Shown here: piece by piece, positions 1 through 13,400 of the stretch
Layout of the letters: every line of letters starts with the position of its first letter
Position numbering within the stretch: the first letter of the stretch is position 1
NCBI RefSeq assembly: GCF_024868665.1
Contig: NC_079894.1
Location: 6,039,426 to 6,103,425 of the forward strand
DNA: 64,000 nt
Origin: Triplophysa rosa
Lineage: Eukaryota > Chordata > Actinopteri > Cypriniformes > Nemacheilidae
Direction: 5' to 3'
Position numbers and translations under genes: made by a program
The notes under the pieces: generated by a model
The model's database searches: none
What the model saw: only the letters and a program-made list of their open reading frames with translations
What the model was told of the DNA's origin: nothing

Positions 1-27
1 GTATTCAAATATCCTACAGTATAGTCA

Positions 28-1996
<1,969 letters not shown>

Positions 1997-2815
1997 CTAA
2001 CAAAAGATGATTAATTTAAACATTTTGTACGCCGAGTTGTTTGCAGAAAACAATATAACGTTCGTAAATGGCTCTCAGCTGATATGACCAATCTGTATAA
2101 TTTCATATAAAAACAAAATGTGTTTCAGGTGCTTGAACTATTTAAGAATGGAACATTGACAATAACAGCATGTATTTAGCAGCTGTGAGACTCTTTGGAT
2201 GCAAGCAGTCTGTAATGCAAATAAACACGGTTTCTCACATCCTGCAATGACAGGAGCATGCCCAAAGTCCTCCTTTAACAAGTGAGGGTGAAACATGCTC
2301 AGAATTCCTCATGGTGCCTAAATGGGGGTAGTATAAGGGCAGGGCAATGTTTTGACTGATGTGACATAGGATTAATGTGTTCACAACTTTTAGGTATCCA
2401 AACCAGTTCAGTTCAGATTTTGGACACCTTATGCACATTTATTAGTAATATATTTTTTAAACGTATTAATGAGTTTATATTTTACTTTGTCTGTCTGCTG
2501 TGTACATTTCTGATCTCATTTAAAACAATGGGTGACAACCCTCTATTTAGTTGTACTGCGAATAACTGCAGTTATTAAAATCAATACACGGTACAGATAC
2601 AAGATAATTCTTGTTTTTCATAATGAAATACTTTTCAAAAGGTTTTATAAAGCATGGGAGAATAAAAAAAGTATAAAACGTTATTTTTGTATGGTAAATA
2701 AGCGGACAACTCCTCAATGTATAGATCATTTAAATAACTCGTATTGCATATTTTATTCTTGTAACAAAGTAACGATTACAATACAACATACATGAAAATA
2801 AATGAATCACTTACC

Positions 2816-2859
2816 ATTTGTTGGTAGTTTCTGAATGGTGAATTTAATTTGAATCACTG
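2816..2859 (-). CDS. candidate upstream plxdc2 exon
   Basis: A short open stretch between an acceptor-like TTTTAG and a donor (AATG|GTAAG). It reads VIQIKFTIQKLPTN and joins in frame to the exon at 1996. It has no start codon and does not look like a signal peptide, so it could be an internal 5' exon or chance. A CpG-containing stretch at about 3050-3200 could be the transcription start for this strand. Only splice signals and frame support the call. Confidence 0.3.
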
Positions 2860-3235
2860 CTAAAATCCCAAAGAAAACATGTGGTCTAGCCCACAGCGCC
2901 ATGCCCACCGATATTTAAAGCGTCTTTGTACATTTAAATGGAGGGAGAATAAGACGTTTAACTCCACAAGACTGGTGTGCATAGCGCATTACCTTCACCT
3001 CTCTCAGACACACCCACACCAATATCCTGACTACATCAGACTTCGTACTTCCGCTCAATTTCAGTTCGCTTCTGTACTCCGTCTGATATAGCAAACCAGC
3101 TCCCAGATTATCTCCGGCTCTGCACCAGCCGTCCAACCAACGAACAGAGGGCGGGCTGAGAGCCGTGACGTAGACGCTAAGCGCCGAATTTAAGATTGTA
3201 GTTTAGGTTAGGGAAATCTAAAACGACAGCGGACA

Positions 3236-3375
3236 TGGAGCTCTGTTGTGGAGAATATTCCCGGCATTTGCCAACTGAAACCCGAACAAGAAGAGTGTTT
3301 GGTTCACATTTTGAATGGAGGTGATTTCCTCGGCTTTTTTATGGTCCTTGGAGTTTTAGAGGGTGTATCTCGGTC
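3236..3375 (+). pseudogene. RecQ-like helicase fragment
   Basis: One frame reads ICQLKPEQEECLVHILNGGD, which resembles the motif 0 / pre-Walker region of RecQ-type helicase-like proteins found in many copies in fish (QxxLKPEQ..C...I..G.D). The expected LPTGFGKS Walker A does not follow; the frame runs into unrelated sequence. This is probably an old fragment or an isolated first exon. It overlaps the candidate plxdc2 promoter region. Recognition is from memory of the motif only. Confidence 0.35.
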
Positions 3376-3846
3376 TCGTTTATCTGTCGAGCTCGAACTG
3401 GCACCCTTTTGACAGGTCAGTGTGTCCTTTCTTTTCCAGTCCTTCAATATTGCCATGTCATGCTGTAATCTTGCAATTAAATTGCAGCATTTCCGACAGA
3501 CTCGAAATGAACGAAGAGCTGTGTTTAACAGAACTAATCCTAACTTTGACAGTTGGCTGCAAATATTTTCTTTTTGTCTCTACTGTCAAATATTAGTTTA
3601 GATGCACTAATTGTACCGTGGATGCGTAGATTTACTTCACATAATCTGCAAAAGTCGTTCATCGCTCGATGATTTTGTTTTCGCCGCATACCTGTGTTTA
3701 CAGCGGAAATTCGAGGCGGCTGAGCCGGCGCATAACATACGTCATAACCAAACGTTATGTGATTGGTTTACGGGTACACCAATGATTTGAAACTTCAGAC
3801 AAGCGCGCACCCCCTCCCCCCACGAGAAAGTAAACGCTTGTCCAGA

Positions 3847-5697
3847 CTCTGGCTGTGTCCCAATTCGGGGGCTGCGTGTTTTTAAAAAAATTATATATTT
3901 AATGAAATATGACAAAATATAACAAATTTACATAGCAAAATGGCATACAATATAAATTCAACATTTTTTTTATTTTTTAAGGGGCATTGGCACAGACGAT
4001 TAAGACAACAACAACACAAAAAATACATACATACAAAAAGAACAAAACAAAACAAAAAACTTTAAGAGAAAAAAAATAAGAAAAAATAAACACTTTAAAT
4101 AAACACCATATTATTAAATATAGATCATACAAAGGGGAAAATATTATCATAAATTATATTTATCAAATAGATCTAATAGGATTCTAGTTTTTTTAACCTT
4201 TATTTTTGGCAGAGTTTTTATGTATTGTCTTAAATAATTTTAAATACAACAAACAGGGGGGATGATTTAAAAAACCTACATTTGTGAATAAAAATTTTTG
4301 CTAGCAAAAGTAAATTGTTAATCAAAAAACATTTTTGACCATCTTCTTCATAGTTTCCATACTTAATATCTATAAAAGAAAGACTCACATCAACCACCTT
4401 TTTCTCCTTTAACCATAATTGAAAATTTTCCCAGAATGCACTAGAATATTTGCAATTAAAGAAAATATGTTCTGTATTTTCTGGAAATAAATTACAAAAA
4501 TTACAATGTATCGTTTCAAAATTAAATCTAATCCTTAGAAACTCTCCAGATGGGTATATATCATTTAAAATCTTAAAATGAATTTCTTTAATTTTAGGAT
4601 GAACTGGGAACTTTAAATAAGTGGTTCTAATATGTTTAAGTAATTTTTTGTCCAAGAAAATGTCCAAATTAGTTCTAACAGACCTATAAAGGAATATGAC
4701 ATTGACAATTTGTTTAATATAAATATTCGTACATTTCTTACTTTTAAACTCAATTGATCCAAGGTATAGTTTGGGTAGAATCGGTGTGATTTGACTAATA
4801 AATGACCTTTTATAATGATTTTAAGTTCAGATGGAATGGCTGAAATTACTGTGAAAAACTGTTTTGGATGACATGCAAAACCATGTTTAAGAGTAAAAGC
4901 ATTGTAATCCATCAACTCTCCAGCATCATTAAAAAGATCCTTCAAAGCCCAGAAATTTCTACAAAACCATTCTTCATAAAAGAGTAATTTATTTCTATGG
5001 AGAATATACTTATTATTCCAAATTGAGGAATTATGCGGTGTAAAGTTGTGTGTGTATGCTAGTTTCCAATATCGCACAACTTGTTGATGAAATGTAGACA
5101 ACTTCTGAGGAAGTTTAGAAATATCAAAGTCACATTTAAGTAAAAATTCAACGCCACCAAATTTTTTAAATAATGATGCTGGAATTGCAAACCAAAAGCT
5201 CTCAGTATAAAAATGTTTGTAACCATTTTAACTTTAACATGCCGTTCATCTGTTCAAAATCGATTATGAACCACCCAGATCATAAGATTTAACTATCTTA
5301 AACACATATACTCAATCCGGGGAATGCATTTTAATTTTAATTTTGCAATTTATAGAGCGTTAAAATATGCATTTCAAAATACATATTAAAAGTAGTGTAG
5401 GAACGGACAAATGTCAATTGTGTTATTGAATTTTCATTTTCATTTTGCACCTAATGTTGCACATGTGTTATTTTAAATGTATATTTAAAGACATAAATGC
5501 ATTGTCATTTTACATACTGCATTGCCATTTTGCAAATTGCATTTCAATTTGATAATTGCTACCAATATGCTTCCATAAGACCGTCTCATTTCAGTTCGCT
5601 TCTTGGACTTTTGAAGCTGCATGCTTTGAAAACCAAGTCCTCGTTTTTAAGTCCGCGACCTTAAAGGTTGCAGCCCCTGAATTGGGACACAGCTTCT
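3847..5697. mobile_element. DNA transposon with terminal inverted repeats, split by an L1 insertion
   Basis: The left end (about 3849) reads CTGTGTCCCAATTCGGGGGC and the right end (about 5690) reads GCCCCTGAATTGGGACACAG. These are inverted copies with few mismatches. The right part (about 5570-5697) looks like the terminal section of a common fish non-autonomous DNA element. Between the ends lies a minus-strand L1 fragment. No transposase was seen. Superfamily is unresolved because no target-site duplication was clear by eye. Confidence 0.6.
4230..5101 (-). pseudogene. L1-type LINE ORF2 C-terminal remnant
   Basis: Two overlapping open segments (5101-4613 and 4667-4230) lie in different frames. 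Together they give the C-terminal third of an L1/Tx1-like ORF2 protein, including the terminal zinc-knuckle-like motif CNFCNLFPENTEHIFFNC followed by a W-rich tail. The frameshift between the segments and the missing endonuclease and RT domains show a 5'-truncated dead copy. It sits inside the transposon ends at 3847 and 5697. Confidence 0.75.
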
Positions 5698-6062
5698 GTC
5701 TACGAAGTTGTAACAAACCTGTATATACTTCTTTGTTATTCTAAACACAAATAAAGATATTATACAGGGTTTAAAAGTATTAAATTCCAAAATCAAAATG
5801 TTAGGCCTTAAAAAGTCTTAAATTGACTGAAGTATTGGGTTCTAGATCTGAAATATTTTTAAACGGGTCTTAATTATCCTACGGCCATGTAACATTGCCT
5901 CTGATGCTCATTCAAATGCTTCCGTTTGGTTCTGTGGTGTTGTAGTTCCTTCTTTTTAATGAGCATTAGCTACAAATGAGACTAACGTGTAACATAGGTT
6001 GCAGCCAATCAGCTTCGTGTTTTTGGCGTGAGGGACGGTTGGTGTTGTGGCTACTAGAAGAG

Positions 6063-6152
6063 ATACAGCTACGGCCCCAAATCTCGCCAGATGTGCGCTG
6101 TTTTCATCTTAATCCTAAATTTAAAATCTCGCGAGATTTGGACGTAGCTGTA
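6063..6152. repeat. small foldback with a central CGCG palindrome
   Basis: The left arm TACAGCTACG..CCAAATCTCGC (from 6064) pairs with the right arm GCGAGATTTGG.CGTAGCTGTA (to 6151). The right arm contains the perfect palindrome TCTCGCGAGA at 6127-6136, a known strong promoter motif bound by BANP. It may be a small MITE, a regulatory palindrome, or both. Confidence 0.55.
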
Positions 6153-6297
6153 TCCCTACATTAGCCCTAGACGTGATAGATCGCGGTTCGGAACTCATGT
6201 GACGCGGATTAATGATAAAAGTCAAATGAACGACAAAAGACGTTTATGGGCGTGCGCTCCATGCCGGTGAGTTCAGTTTAAAAGCGAATTGCCACAT

Positions 6298-6354
6298 TTT
6301 ATATAATCTGTTTCTGAATGTGACGTCATCGCGCTGGAAAGGCCGCCATCTTGT
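6298..6354 (+). promoter_or_regulatory. candidate housekeeping-type promoter
   Basis: In order: an A/T box TATATAAT (about 6300), a full CRE TGACGTCA (6321-6328), and GGCCGCCATCTTG (6341-6353), the reverse complement of the YY1 motif. Together with TCTCGCGAGA at 6127-6136 this clusters motifs typical of CpG promoters. An ATG with a downstream donor follows at 6369. Motif identities are established; activity here is inferred. Confidence 0.45.
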
Positions 6355-6368
6355 ATGCTACACGCAAA

Positions 6369-7730
6369 ATGAGACGTTTCTGTAGTGCGCAGCGACAGAG
6401 AGTCCGAGGGAAATCTCTTGTAGTGGGAAAACTTAATGAAGCAAAGGTACGTCAAATAGTAATAAAGTACAAACTTTAGCAATTCAATTCAATTTATTTA
6501 TATAGCGCTTTTCACAATGTGCATTGTTCCAAAGCAGCTCTACAGGAGCAAATAAGAAAAACACAGAAAGGTAAAACACAGCACAGTGCATGGTGTTTAT
6601 AGACCAAGCAAGATCATTAATAAATAATATCTAATAAATAAATGAATAAATAAATGAAGTCTCCCGGTGAGCATGCCAACACTGCACTGCTGTGGCGAGG
6701 AACCCAAACTCCAATGATGAATAGATGGAGAAAAAAAAACCTCGGGAGAAACCAGGCTCAGCTGGGAGGGCCAGATCTCCTCTGACGTGTCATAGCTGCA
6801 CTCAGTGACCCCGACCAAAGCCACCGAGCAACGTCCACGAAGAACAGGGAGAGCCCAAGAGCCGCGACCCAGGAAGCCCCACCTGCCGAAACCGTGCAGG
6901 TCCAACCCGGTCCCATTCCGCGATCAACAACAGACGAACAACCAGGGAAAAATAGTAATGGCATAATTAACTTTATTCCTCTGTTGTCCGACATCGACCA
7001 CAAAACAAGACCAACCAGACCAGACCCACACAGTCCCAACAAATGCAACGCCCCAAACCACAACCAACAAGCCCCCCCCACTCCCTACAAACACCCACCC
7101 AGCAACCTCCAATCAAAGTCACTGAGTGCAGCTATAACTTCAAACTGCTGTCATGTGATGTAAGTTTAGCATTAAATACCAAGTATTGTAAATTTAGCAT
7201 TTATGTGACAGGTAGTCCGTCTTTGCTCTCGTTTGGGGATGGAATTGTCTGAGCTGGGCCGGCCAGATGGTCGCCTTTTTCTTGGGTGGTGATGGAATTG
7301 CCTTGGATGGAGCTGGGATGGTCAGTCAGTCCGCAGGCTCTCGCAGGAGGATGGTACGGGATTTTCCGATGTAGCTGGCCTAATCTAGTTGTGGATGGGC
7401 ATATGACGTTCATCTGGCGTTATATGAGACCCATAAACTTTAATAATCACAATTTAAGAAGTGTTGTTTATTATAATTGTACTAAATGTTTATTTGTTGT
7501 TTTTGCAGCTAAAGAGCCGGGATGCGCCTCAGATGCAGCCAGTAGACACAAACTGGCTGAAACAAAGAAGCAGCAGAAAATACATTAAAAAAAAAGATGA
7601 ATACATTAAATGCTCTTTAAAATCAGGCATAGTGTACTTCATAGGGGACAGAGAAGGATTTCTGCATAACTTCATCATAACAATTTTAAACTTGAACTTG
7701 CCACAGAGCAGGAACAGACTACCCGTGTGA
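6369..7730 (+). CDS. unrecognised two-exon small ORF (candidate gene)
   Basis: Exon 1 (6369-6446) opens MRRFCSAQRQRVRGKS and ends AAG|GTACGT. Exon 2 (7509-7730) follows a good acceptor (TTGTTTTTGCAG), stays in frame and stops at 7730, giving 99 residues. The product is basic (KQRSSRKYIKKK near the exon 2 start) with no signal peptide or membrane segment. I do not recognise the family. For: the promoter-like motifs just upstream and clean splice sites. Against: no known homology, a repeat-filled intron (6480-7130) and a low-complexity tail. It could be a non-coding transcript. Confidence 0.3.
6480..7130 (-). mobile_element. LINE 3'-tail-type repeat
   Basis: The left end (6484-6552) is the reverse complement of the fish retroelement tail 'AGCGCTATATAAATAAATTGAATT', here preceded by CTGCTTTGGAACAATG. 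The same tail occurs in plus orientation at about 22490-22548 and 41806-41870. The inner section carries the GGTTTCTCCCGAGG / GGAGTTTGGGTTCCT wording seen with this tail in fish genomes. The long open frames in this GC-rich part look non-coding. Confidence 0.55.
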
Positions 7731-8875
7731 TATTCCTAAACTCAAAACTCTTCTAAATGATCAGTGAAAGTAATACTTGACAGAACAATATCCACAATAA
7801 GATCATTAACCGCAAAAACATCTTAAGCAGATTTAGATACTTAACACGGACTTAACAGAGTAATTTGATAAGAAAAGGCACAGGCACTAAAAAAATATGA
7901 TTTGTTGTTAAAATCTTTATTAATGCGATAAAATATCTGCATTATACTCGCTTGAGCAGCCATGCTGGAAATTTTCATACGCCTTCGTTTGAAGTGAGGT
8001 CCCGAAAAAATCTGTTTGCCCCTCCAACCAAAAGAGAATCCTGAACGGAGGGGTGGAGGAAAGAAAGTGTAGGGGTAATGGGTAGAATTAGGATTGGCCC
8101 TTACTCACATGGAGGTGATTATCCATATTAGCCCATAGACTCATAAGCAACGACAAACAGCTAATTCATAGAGAAATAAAATGCACAGAAAAAAAATATA
8201 TCAACTGAAAATTCACAATTGCGGCATTAGTCGCCGGCCTGAACATGTGTCATATTGTGTCATTTTTGCATAACGTGAGCGGCCACAACACTAATAAGTT
8301 TGTCTTGTTTTCTTGTCTCATTCTTGGGACATCTGAGTCTGACAGCTAGGTCCAGTTGGACTGAATGCTCAACCTCATGATGACCACAGATGATGCCTTC
8401 GTAAACAGAAGGTAATGGGAGTCAGGTGGTGAAGGGATGCCAAAAGTGCTGACCAAAAAGAAAACGGTATGAGGCTGCTTACAGTATATACTGTACATCC
8501 TGTTAAATGATTGACATGATGATCAATCACATATACTCCTTGTTAATAATGTCACTGTTTTCACAGATTTCACATTTCTGTAGCAGTTAGTTTTCAAGAA
8601 TTTGCACTTTTTCGAAAGCATACTGTTGTTCACGCTGGTGATCTTCCATCATCATTGCGATCATGTGATTTGGAGGAGGCGTGGCTTTAGAGAGAGCTCT
8701 GATGGTAAGGTGGGATCTTATAGCACTGCTATGTTGTTAGCCTCTCTGAAATCACCTATTCGTATTCATTTAATGTGTTGACACAAATAATACACGTTAA
8801 CTTCTTGAAATAGAAAGATCCCTGTTGTTGTGTTTTGGGCAAAAGGGCATCTGTCATTTGCAGTCTATATATAAA

Positions 8876-8919
<44 letters not shown>

Positions 8920-9280
8920 AACTATATATAAAGAAGCAAAAAATACCTGTATATGACAGATTGATCTCAAGAGATCAGATTTTAAATGTAACAGCCCTGC
9001 TGATAAAAACAAAAGAAACCATCACAGAAATGAATGGTTTCCATTGTGAACCATTAGCTTTTTGTATTAAAACCATTTTAAAAGTGTAGTGTTTTGGGCA
9101 TTATTCCAAAAGGATTAATCTGCCAGATCACGAGAACGGTGCGCGTTTCATTGATTTTAACACGAGCGAGAGTTTATTCGCAGTTTATAATACAGACACA
9201 TTAAAAATGTTCAGATTATCAGTTCAGGCCAATTATGAAGTTGAACTGAACCGCTATTCGTCAGTTGATTCTTTCTCTGT
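7731..9280. other. region without a recognisable gene
   Basis: Between the candidate small ORF and the SINE I see no exon that fits plxdc2 or malrd1. The only clear structure is a (TA)n microsatellite at about 8876-8918, inside TATATA-rich flanks. The AT-rich remainder shows no long open frame. Confidence 0.5.
8865..8932. repeat. (TA)n microsatellite
   Basis: Alternating TA runs for about 40 bases within a longer TATATAAAA-rich segment. The open frame across it is a product of the repeat. Confidence 0.9.
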
Positions 9281-9284
9281 TCCT

Positions 9285-9372
9285 GTGGCTCAGTGGTTGG
9301 AGCATTGGGTTAGTAGCATAAAAGATTGTGGGTTTGATTCCCGGGGAACACGTAATGACTGCAGACAGAAAC
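9285..9372 (+). mobile_element. tRNA-derived SINE head
   Basis: An A-box-like GTGGCTCAGTGGTTGGAGCA is followed by a B-box-like GGGTTTGATTCCCGGGG about 40 bases later. This is the tRNA-like 5' part of a common cyprinid SINE. It is not a functional tRNA: no intact cloverleaf or anticodon arm could be drawn. Confidence 0.65.
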
Positions 9373-9419
9373 TGATATTTGAATAATCATATACTAAGCA
9401 ACACTATATCATGTTTAGA

Positions 9420-9488
9420 CTGCGTAACCAAGCTAAAATGATCCTGTTACTTTTATTGTAACAGGACCATTTGAGCTTGGTTACGCAG
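9420..9488. repeat. near-perfect 31-base hairpin palindrome
   Basis: The left arm 9420-9450 (starting CTGCGTAACCAAGCT) and the right arm 9458-9488 (ending AGCTTGGTTACGCAG) match at 29 of 31 positions around a 7-base loop. No TSD is evident. Confidence 0.85.
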
Positions 9489-9499
9489 CCCACCATTTA

Positions 9500-9695
9500 A
9501 CACATTGTTTATTATTAAAATTAACACAACAAAATTCAACAAATCGTTTATTTAATACAATTATTATACAATAAAATATTCATATAAATTAATATTAACA
9601 TAAATTAAATAAAAACATAAAAGCCAGGCCGATAAACAAACACAGACCGGAAGTTAACTGCAGTCCAGGCATGTGCATCCGGTGAAACGGTCTAG
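9500..9695 (-). mobile_element. AT-rich MITE, copy 1 of 3
   Basis: On the minus strand it reads CCTGGACTGCAGTTAACTTCCGGTCTGTG and then an AT-rich body. This aligns by eye with 58238-58440 and partly with 52455-52620. Shared signature: CCTGG..(C/G)AAGTTAACTTCC. The long minus-strand open frame at 9595-9900 crosses it and is therefore not annotated as a gene. Confidence 0.55.
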
Positions 9696-9699
9696 ACGG

Positions 9700-10446
9700 A
9701 CGCCTTATGAAATCAAAATTCACTTTTTCATCTGGATTAATCTGTGCAATTAAAGCACGTTTTCTGTCCTTACATATCACTAGTTGCGGAAGAGTGTTTG
9801 GTGTGTGCTCATATTTAAAAGAGAAAGAGTGTTGACGTGTTAGCTGACTGTAAGGAAACTGGTTCCTGTGAGAAATGAGTGGATTATGGGAGTGTGACAT
9901 GTCTCACATGCTTGAGAAAATTGCCTTAGCAAGTCAAAACCTATTTACACGGCCATCATAAAGTTTTTGTCATTTGTCCAAACTAAAACTTTAGAGCAGT
10001 CCTGAAATTAATAAATTGTTCCCAGTGCACATTTTACGTGAACCGAATGTCAAACAATCAGAATTTGGTAAAGGTGCACAGATGAGATCCTCAGATACAG
10101 CGAGTATCACAGGACTTAATACAAAATTAAACAGGTTTTTTGCATTCATTGATGACCTCAACATATATAATTCGTTCAATGCTGTCACATAGATTGTAGA
10201 AAAAAGAAACATTTGATTAGAAGACAAAGTAAAGGCCTACTGTACTGTATTAGTGTTCTGTGGGATCAAAACCATGACTTGTTTGCGGATAATGCAGTAC
10301 ACCAATGGAACTAAAGGAAGAATCATTTTATTGTGAGGAATAAGTGGGTTCGACATTTAAAGGTCTTTTAAAGACTACTATGCAAATATAAATGTGAAGT
10401 CACAGTTAAAATAAAAGAATTCAGTCCTATTGCACATGGATTGAGT
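9700..10446. other. no supported gene
   Basis: AT-rich sequence downstream of the malrd1 end. It may hold malrd1 3' UTR, but I could not fix a poly(A) signal. The open frames on the minus strand show no family resemblance. Confidence 0.4.
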
Positions 10447-13400
10447 TCACCACAAGTCATTGTGTAACTTCTTGAAAAAACTGCATTTTGTGTGATGGAA
10501 GTATATTAGAGACGGATAACAGCAAGTCAGATGGTAGGACTGATGGCTTGTTGTTGTAAAAACAGATGTACTGACATTATAAAATGTGTTTCTTAGTTTT
10601 TGTTTGATCAGTTTATATGGATGATGCATCATTTCCGTCTGTTGAAAGTGTAATTACATGTAAGCCATTGGAACCCTGGTAAAAATGACAATATACACCA
10701 TTAAAGACATAAAGGAAGGAACAGTTTTTAGTGACTATTTATTTATGGCAATGAGAAACTCACCATGTGGTTATCAAGTCTATAGTTCCTATCAAGCACG
10801 TCATCTTCAAGTATACATTCCCTGTCAGAACAAAAGTATTATCCTCTTGTTCCATTACGTATGTCAATTTAGTTAGCACGTGATGAGCAGTACATACCTG
10901 TTAGCACCTTTTATTTTTTTTAACATAAGGGCAGCACCAACAATAAAAATCACCAATAGCGTCACTGCCACTCCTACACCGATACCTACAGCTGAACAAA
11001 CCGAAAAAGGCTTTTGCAGGTGCATTGGACTTTGACACATTTTTTCATTATTTATTTGACAAAACATGAGATGTTGACATGAATTCAAGTAATGCTTACT
11101 GTCATTACGGTGTGGTGGTGCAGGAGTGGGGTCTGAGTCACAGTACCCGGGGGTGATGTGAATATCATCAATAGCCACACTTCCTTTCGGACCGGCTCCC
11201 TTTAAGAATTCAAATATGAACTAAAGGGAGAGAAATAATCAATGTTAAATCTACATTAAACAGAAAAAGAAATTGACATTAATCTAATCTACAATTTGAT
11301 CTTGACTTCCACATGGTACCCAGAAAGGCTCTTTGCGTTTCACATATGCGTTGCCTCTCCACCACACATCTCCTTGATTTCCTGACTCCGTCCATACTCT
11401 CTGGCCAAACTTATTCCCACTGTTATGAATGGTCCTGGGAAAAAGAGCTTCAATGAACTACGTTCCTCAAATATACATCCAGTATAGTGTACATAAAGGT
11501 GCTTTATTTGTGGCATTTTTTCTCTACCTGTTATTGATATACAAGTTAAGTGTCCCAACACTGTTTCCATACTGATGATACCAGAATGTAAAACAGTTCC
11601 CCCTGCTGTCCGGGGTGAATATCTCACTAAGTATCATGGCAGCGTCTCCCCAGTGACCCACAGAGCTGTCCATATAAAGGTAATAACCTAAACACACAAG
11701 CGTGTGAGATTCTCTATTCAGTAACTTGCATTTAAGAACAGAAACAGAAAACATCACTTTGATGCTGATGTAGTATCTTGTATCTGAGAGTTTTGCAGTG
11801 CAAGTTGCAGTATATGATTTTTGCCTGTAGGGGATTTCTCTTGCCAGTGAATGTGGAGGCGATGAAAATAGCAGAGTGTTGTGGGACCAGAGCACTTTTT
11901 GAGAGTACTATTCTGTTAATATTCAGTACACAGCACAATTGATATTGCTCTTTCAGCTCACCTGTGGATGAGTTGCTGGTATGGTCCACACTGGGGCCTG
12001 TGTGCTCTCCAGTGCCTGCTTGCACTCTCAGCCAGTCTGCATCATCCTCAAAGAGATTGAACCAGCTGCAAAAGTTTGCCTCAAAGTCACATTGTCCTGA
12101 TGGAGTGCAGGTGTAGTTAGTAACCTGCACGTCATCGAGCGCTATGATTCCTTCTTCACTCTGGCCTGTAATCCCCTCCACCACGATCTGGAATGACAGT
12201 TTTATTAATGAGGACACAGTTCCACATCATTCAATTCAAGAACGCCAATTGTGGTTTAGAGGGCAGAATTATGTAGCTTGTTGATCCATGACTGCCAGTG
12301 ACAGCCTTTGCCTGCGAAGAGTGATTCTGACTGTGCAAGTTTGGTTTGAGGTGATCTCAAGAGAATTCAGAACTATTTTGCTATGTACAGTAGCTAATTC
12401 CTGTTTATTTGAATGATGTGAACAGTGTAAAAACAGCAGATTTTAAGTAAAAAAGCAACCCCAAACTTAAAGGGATAGTTCATCCAAAAATGAAAAATCT
12501 GTCATCATTTACTCACCCTCGGGTTGTTTCAAACCTGTATAAATGTCTTTGTTCCAATGAACACAGAGAAAGATATTTGGAAGAATGTTAGCGATTTTCA
12601 GTTCTGGGTCATCATCCACTACCATAGTAGGAAAAAAATATTGTCGTTTTCTTTCTTTTGAACACATAATGAGATGTTTTGAAGAATTAAGGAAAACAAA
12701 GAGTTCTCGGGCACCTTTGACTACCATTTAATTCTTCCTACTGTAGTAGTTAATGATGTCCCGGAACTGAAAATTACTAACATTCTTTCAAATATCTTTC
12801 TCTGTGTTCATCGGAACAAAACAATTTATACAGGTATGAAATTACATAAGAGTGAGTAAATGATGACAGAATTTTCTTGGGTGAACTATCCCTTTAAGCC
12901 CTCATTGGCGCAAAAACAGATCGCACAAAAAGGTACAAATGAAATTGTGCGAAATTATACAAATTATGAAATAGTTAGGAATTGCCATGAGATTGTGCTG
13001 TATTGTTGTATATCAATGGCTGGAGCACAATACAATCATTTTGTGATTATTGGTGTTAAGTGTCGCAAAACTAATCAACTGTACTGCATGACACTAATAC
13101 TAAATTACAATAATAATTTATCCGTGACTTACGTTTAAAAAAATGTCTGCATGTTCCTGGGAATCAAACATATGCACGATGCTAATTGCAACCTTACACT
13201 ATTGCAACCTTCTATGATCGCAAACTCTTGATTGTAATAATGAAAATATGGGTGCTAAGCTGATTCTAGGACTCACCCTGGAGTTTGACCCTGAGGGGGT
13301 CAGTGGGGTCTGAGCAAACCTCCACAGTCCTCCCTGTCCTCCAGACTGGGTTACCAACAGGGACCGATCTTTGTCTGAGAACTGTTGATACACATTTAGA

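Noticed and set aside
9285..9372. Possible tRNA gene
   Set aside because: A and B boxes are present, but no full cloverleaf forms; the same unit recurs as a SINE head at 51778.
9595..9900. 101-codon minus-strand frame, possible malrd1 or separate gene exon
   Set aside because: Its left third lies inside an AT-rich MITE that recurs at 58238 and 52455. No splice sites or family match.
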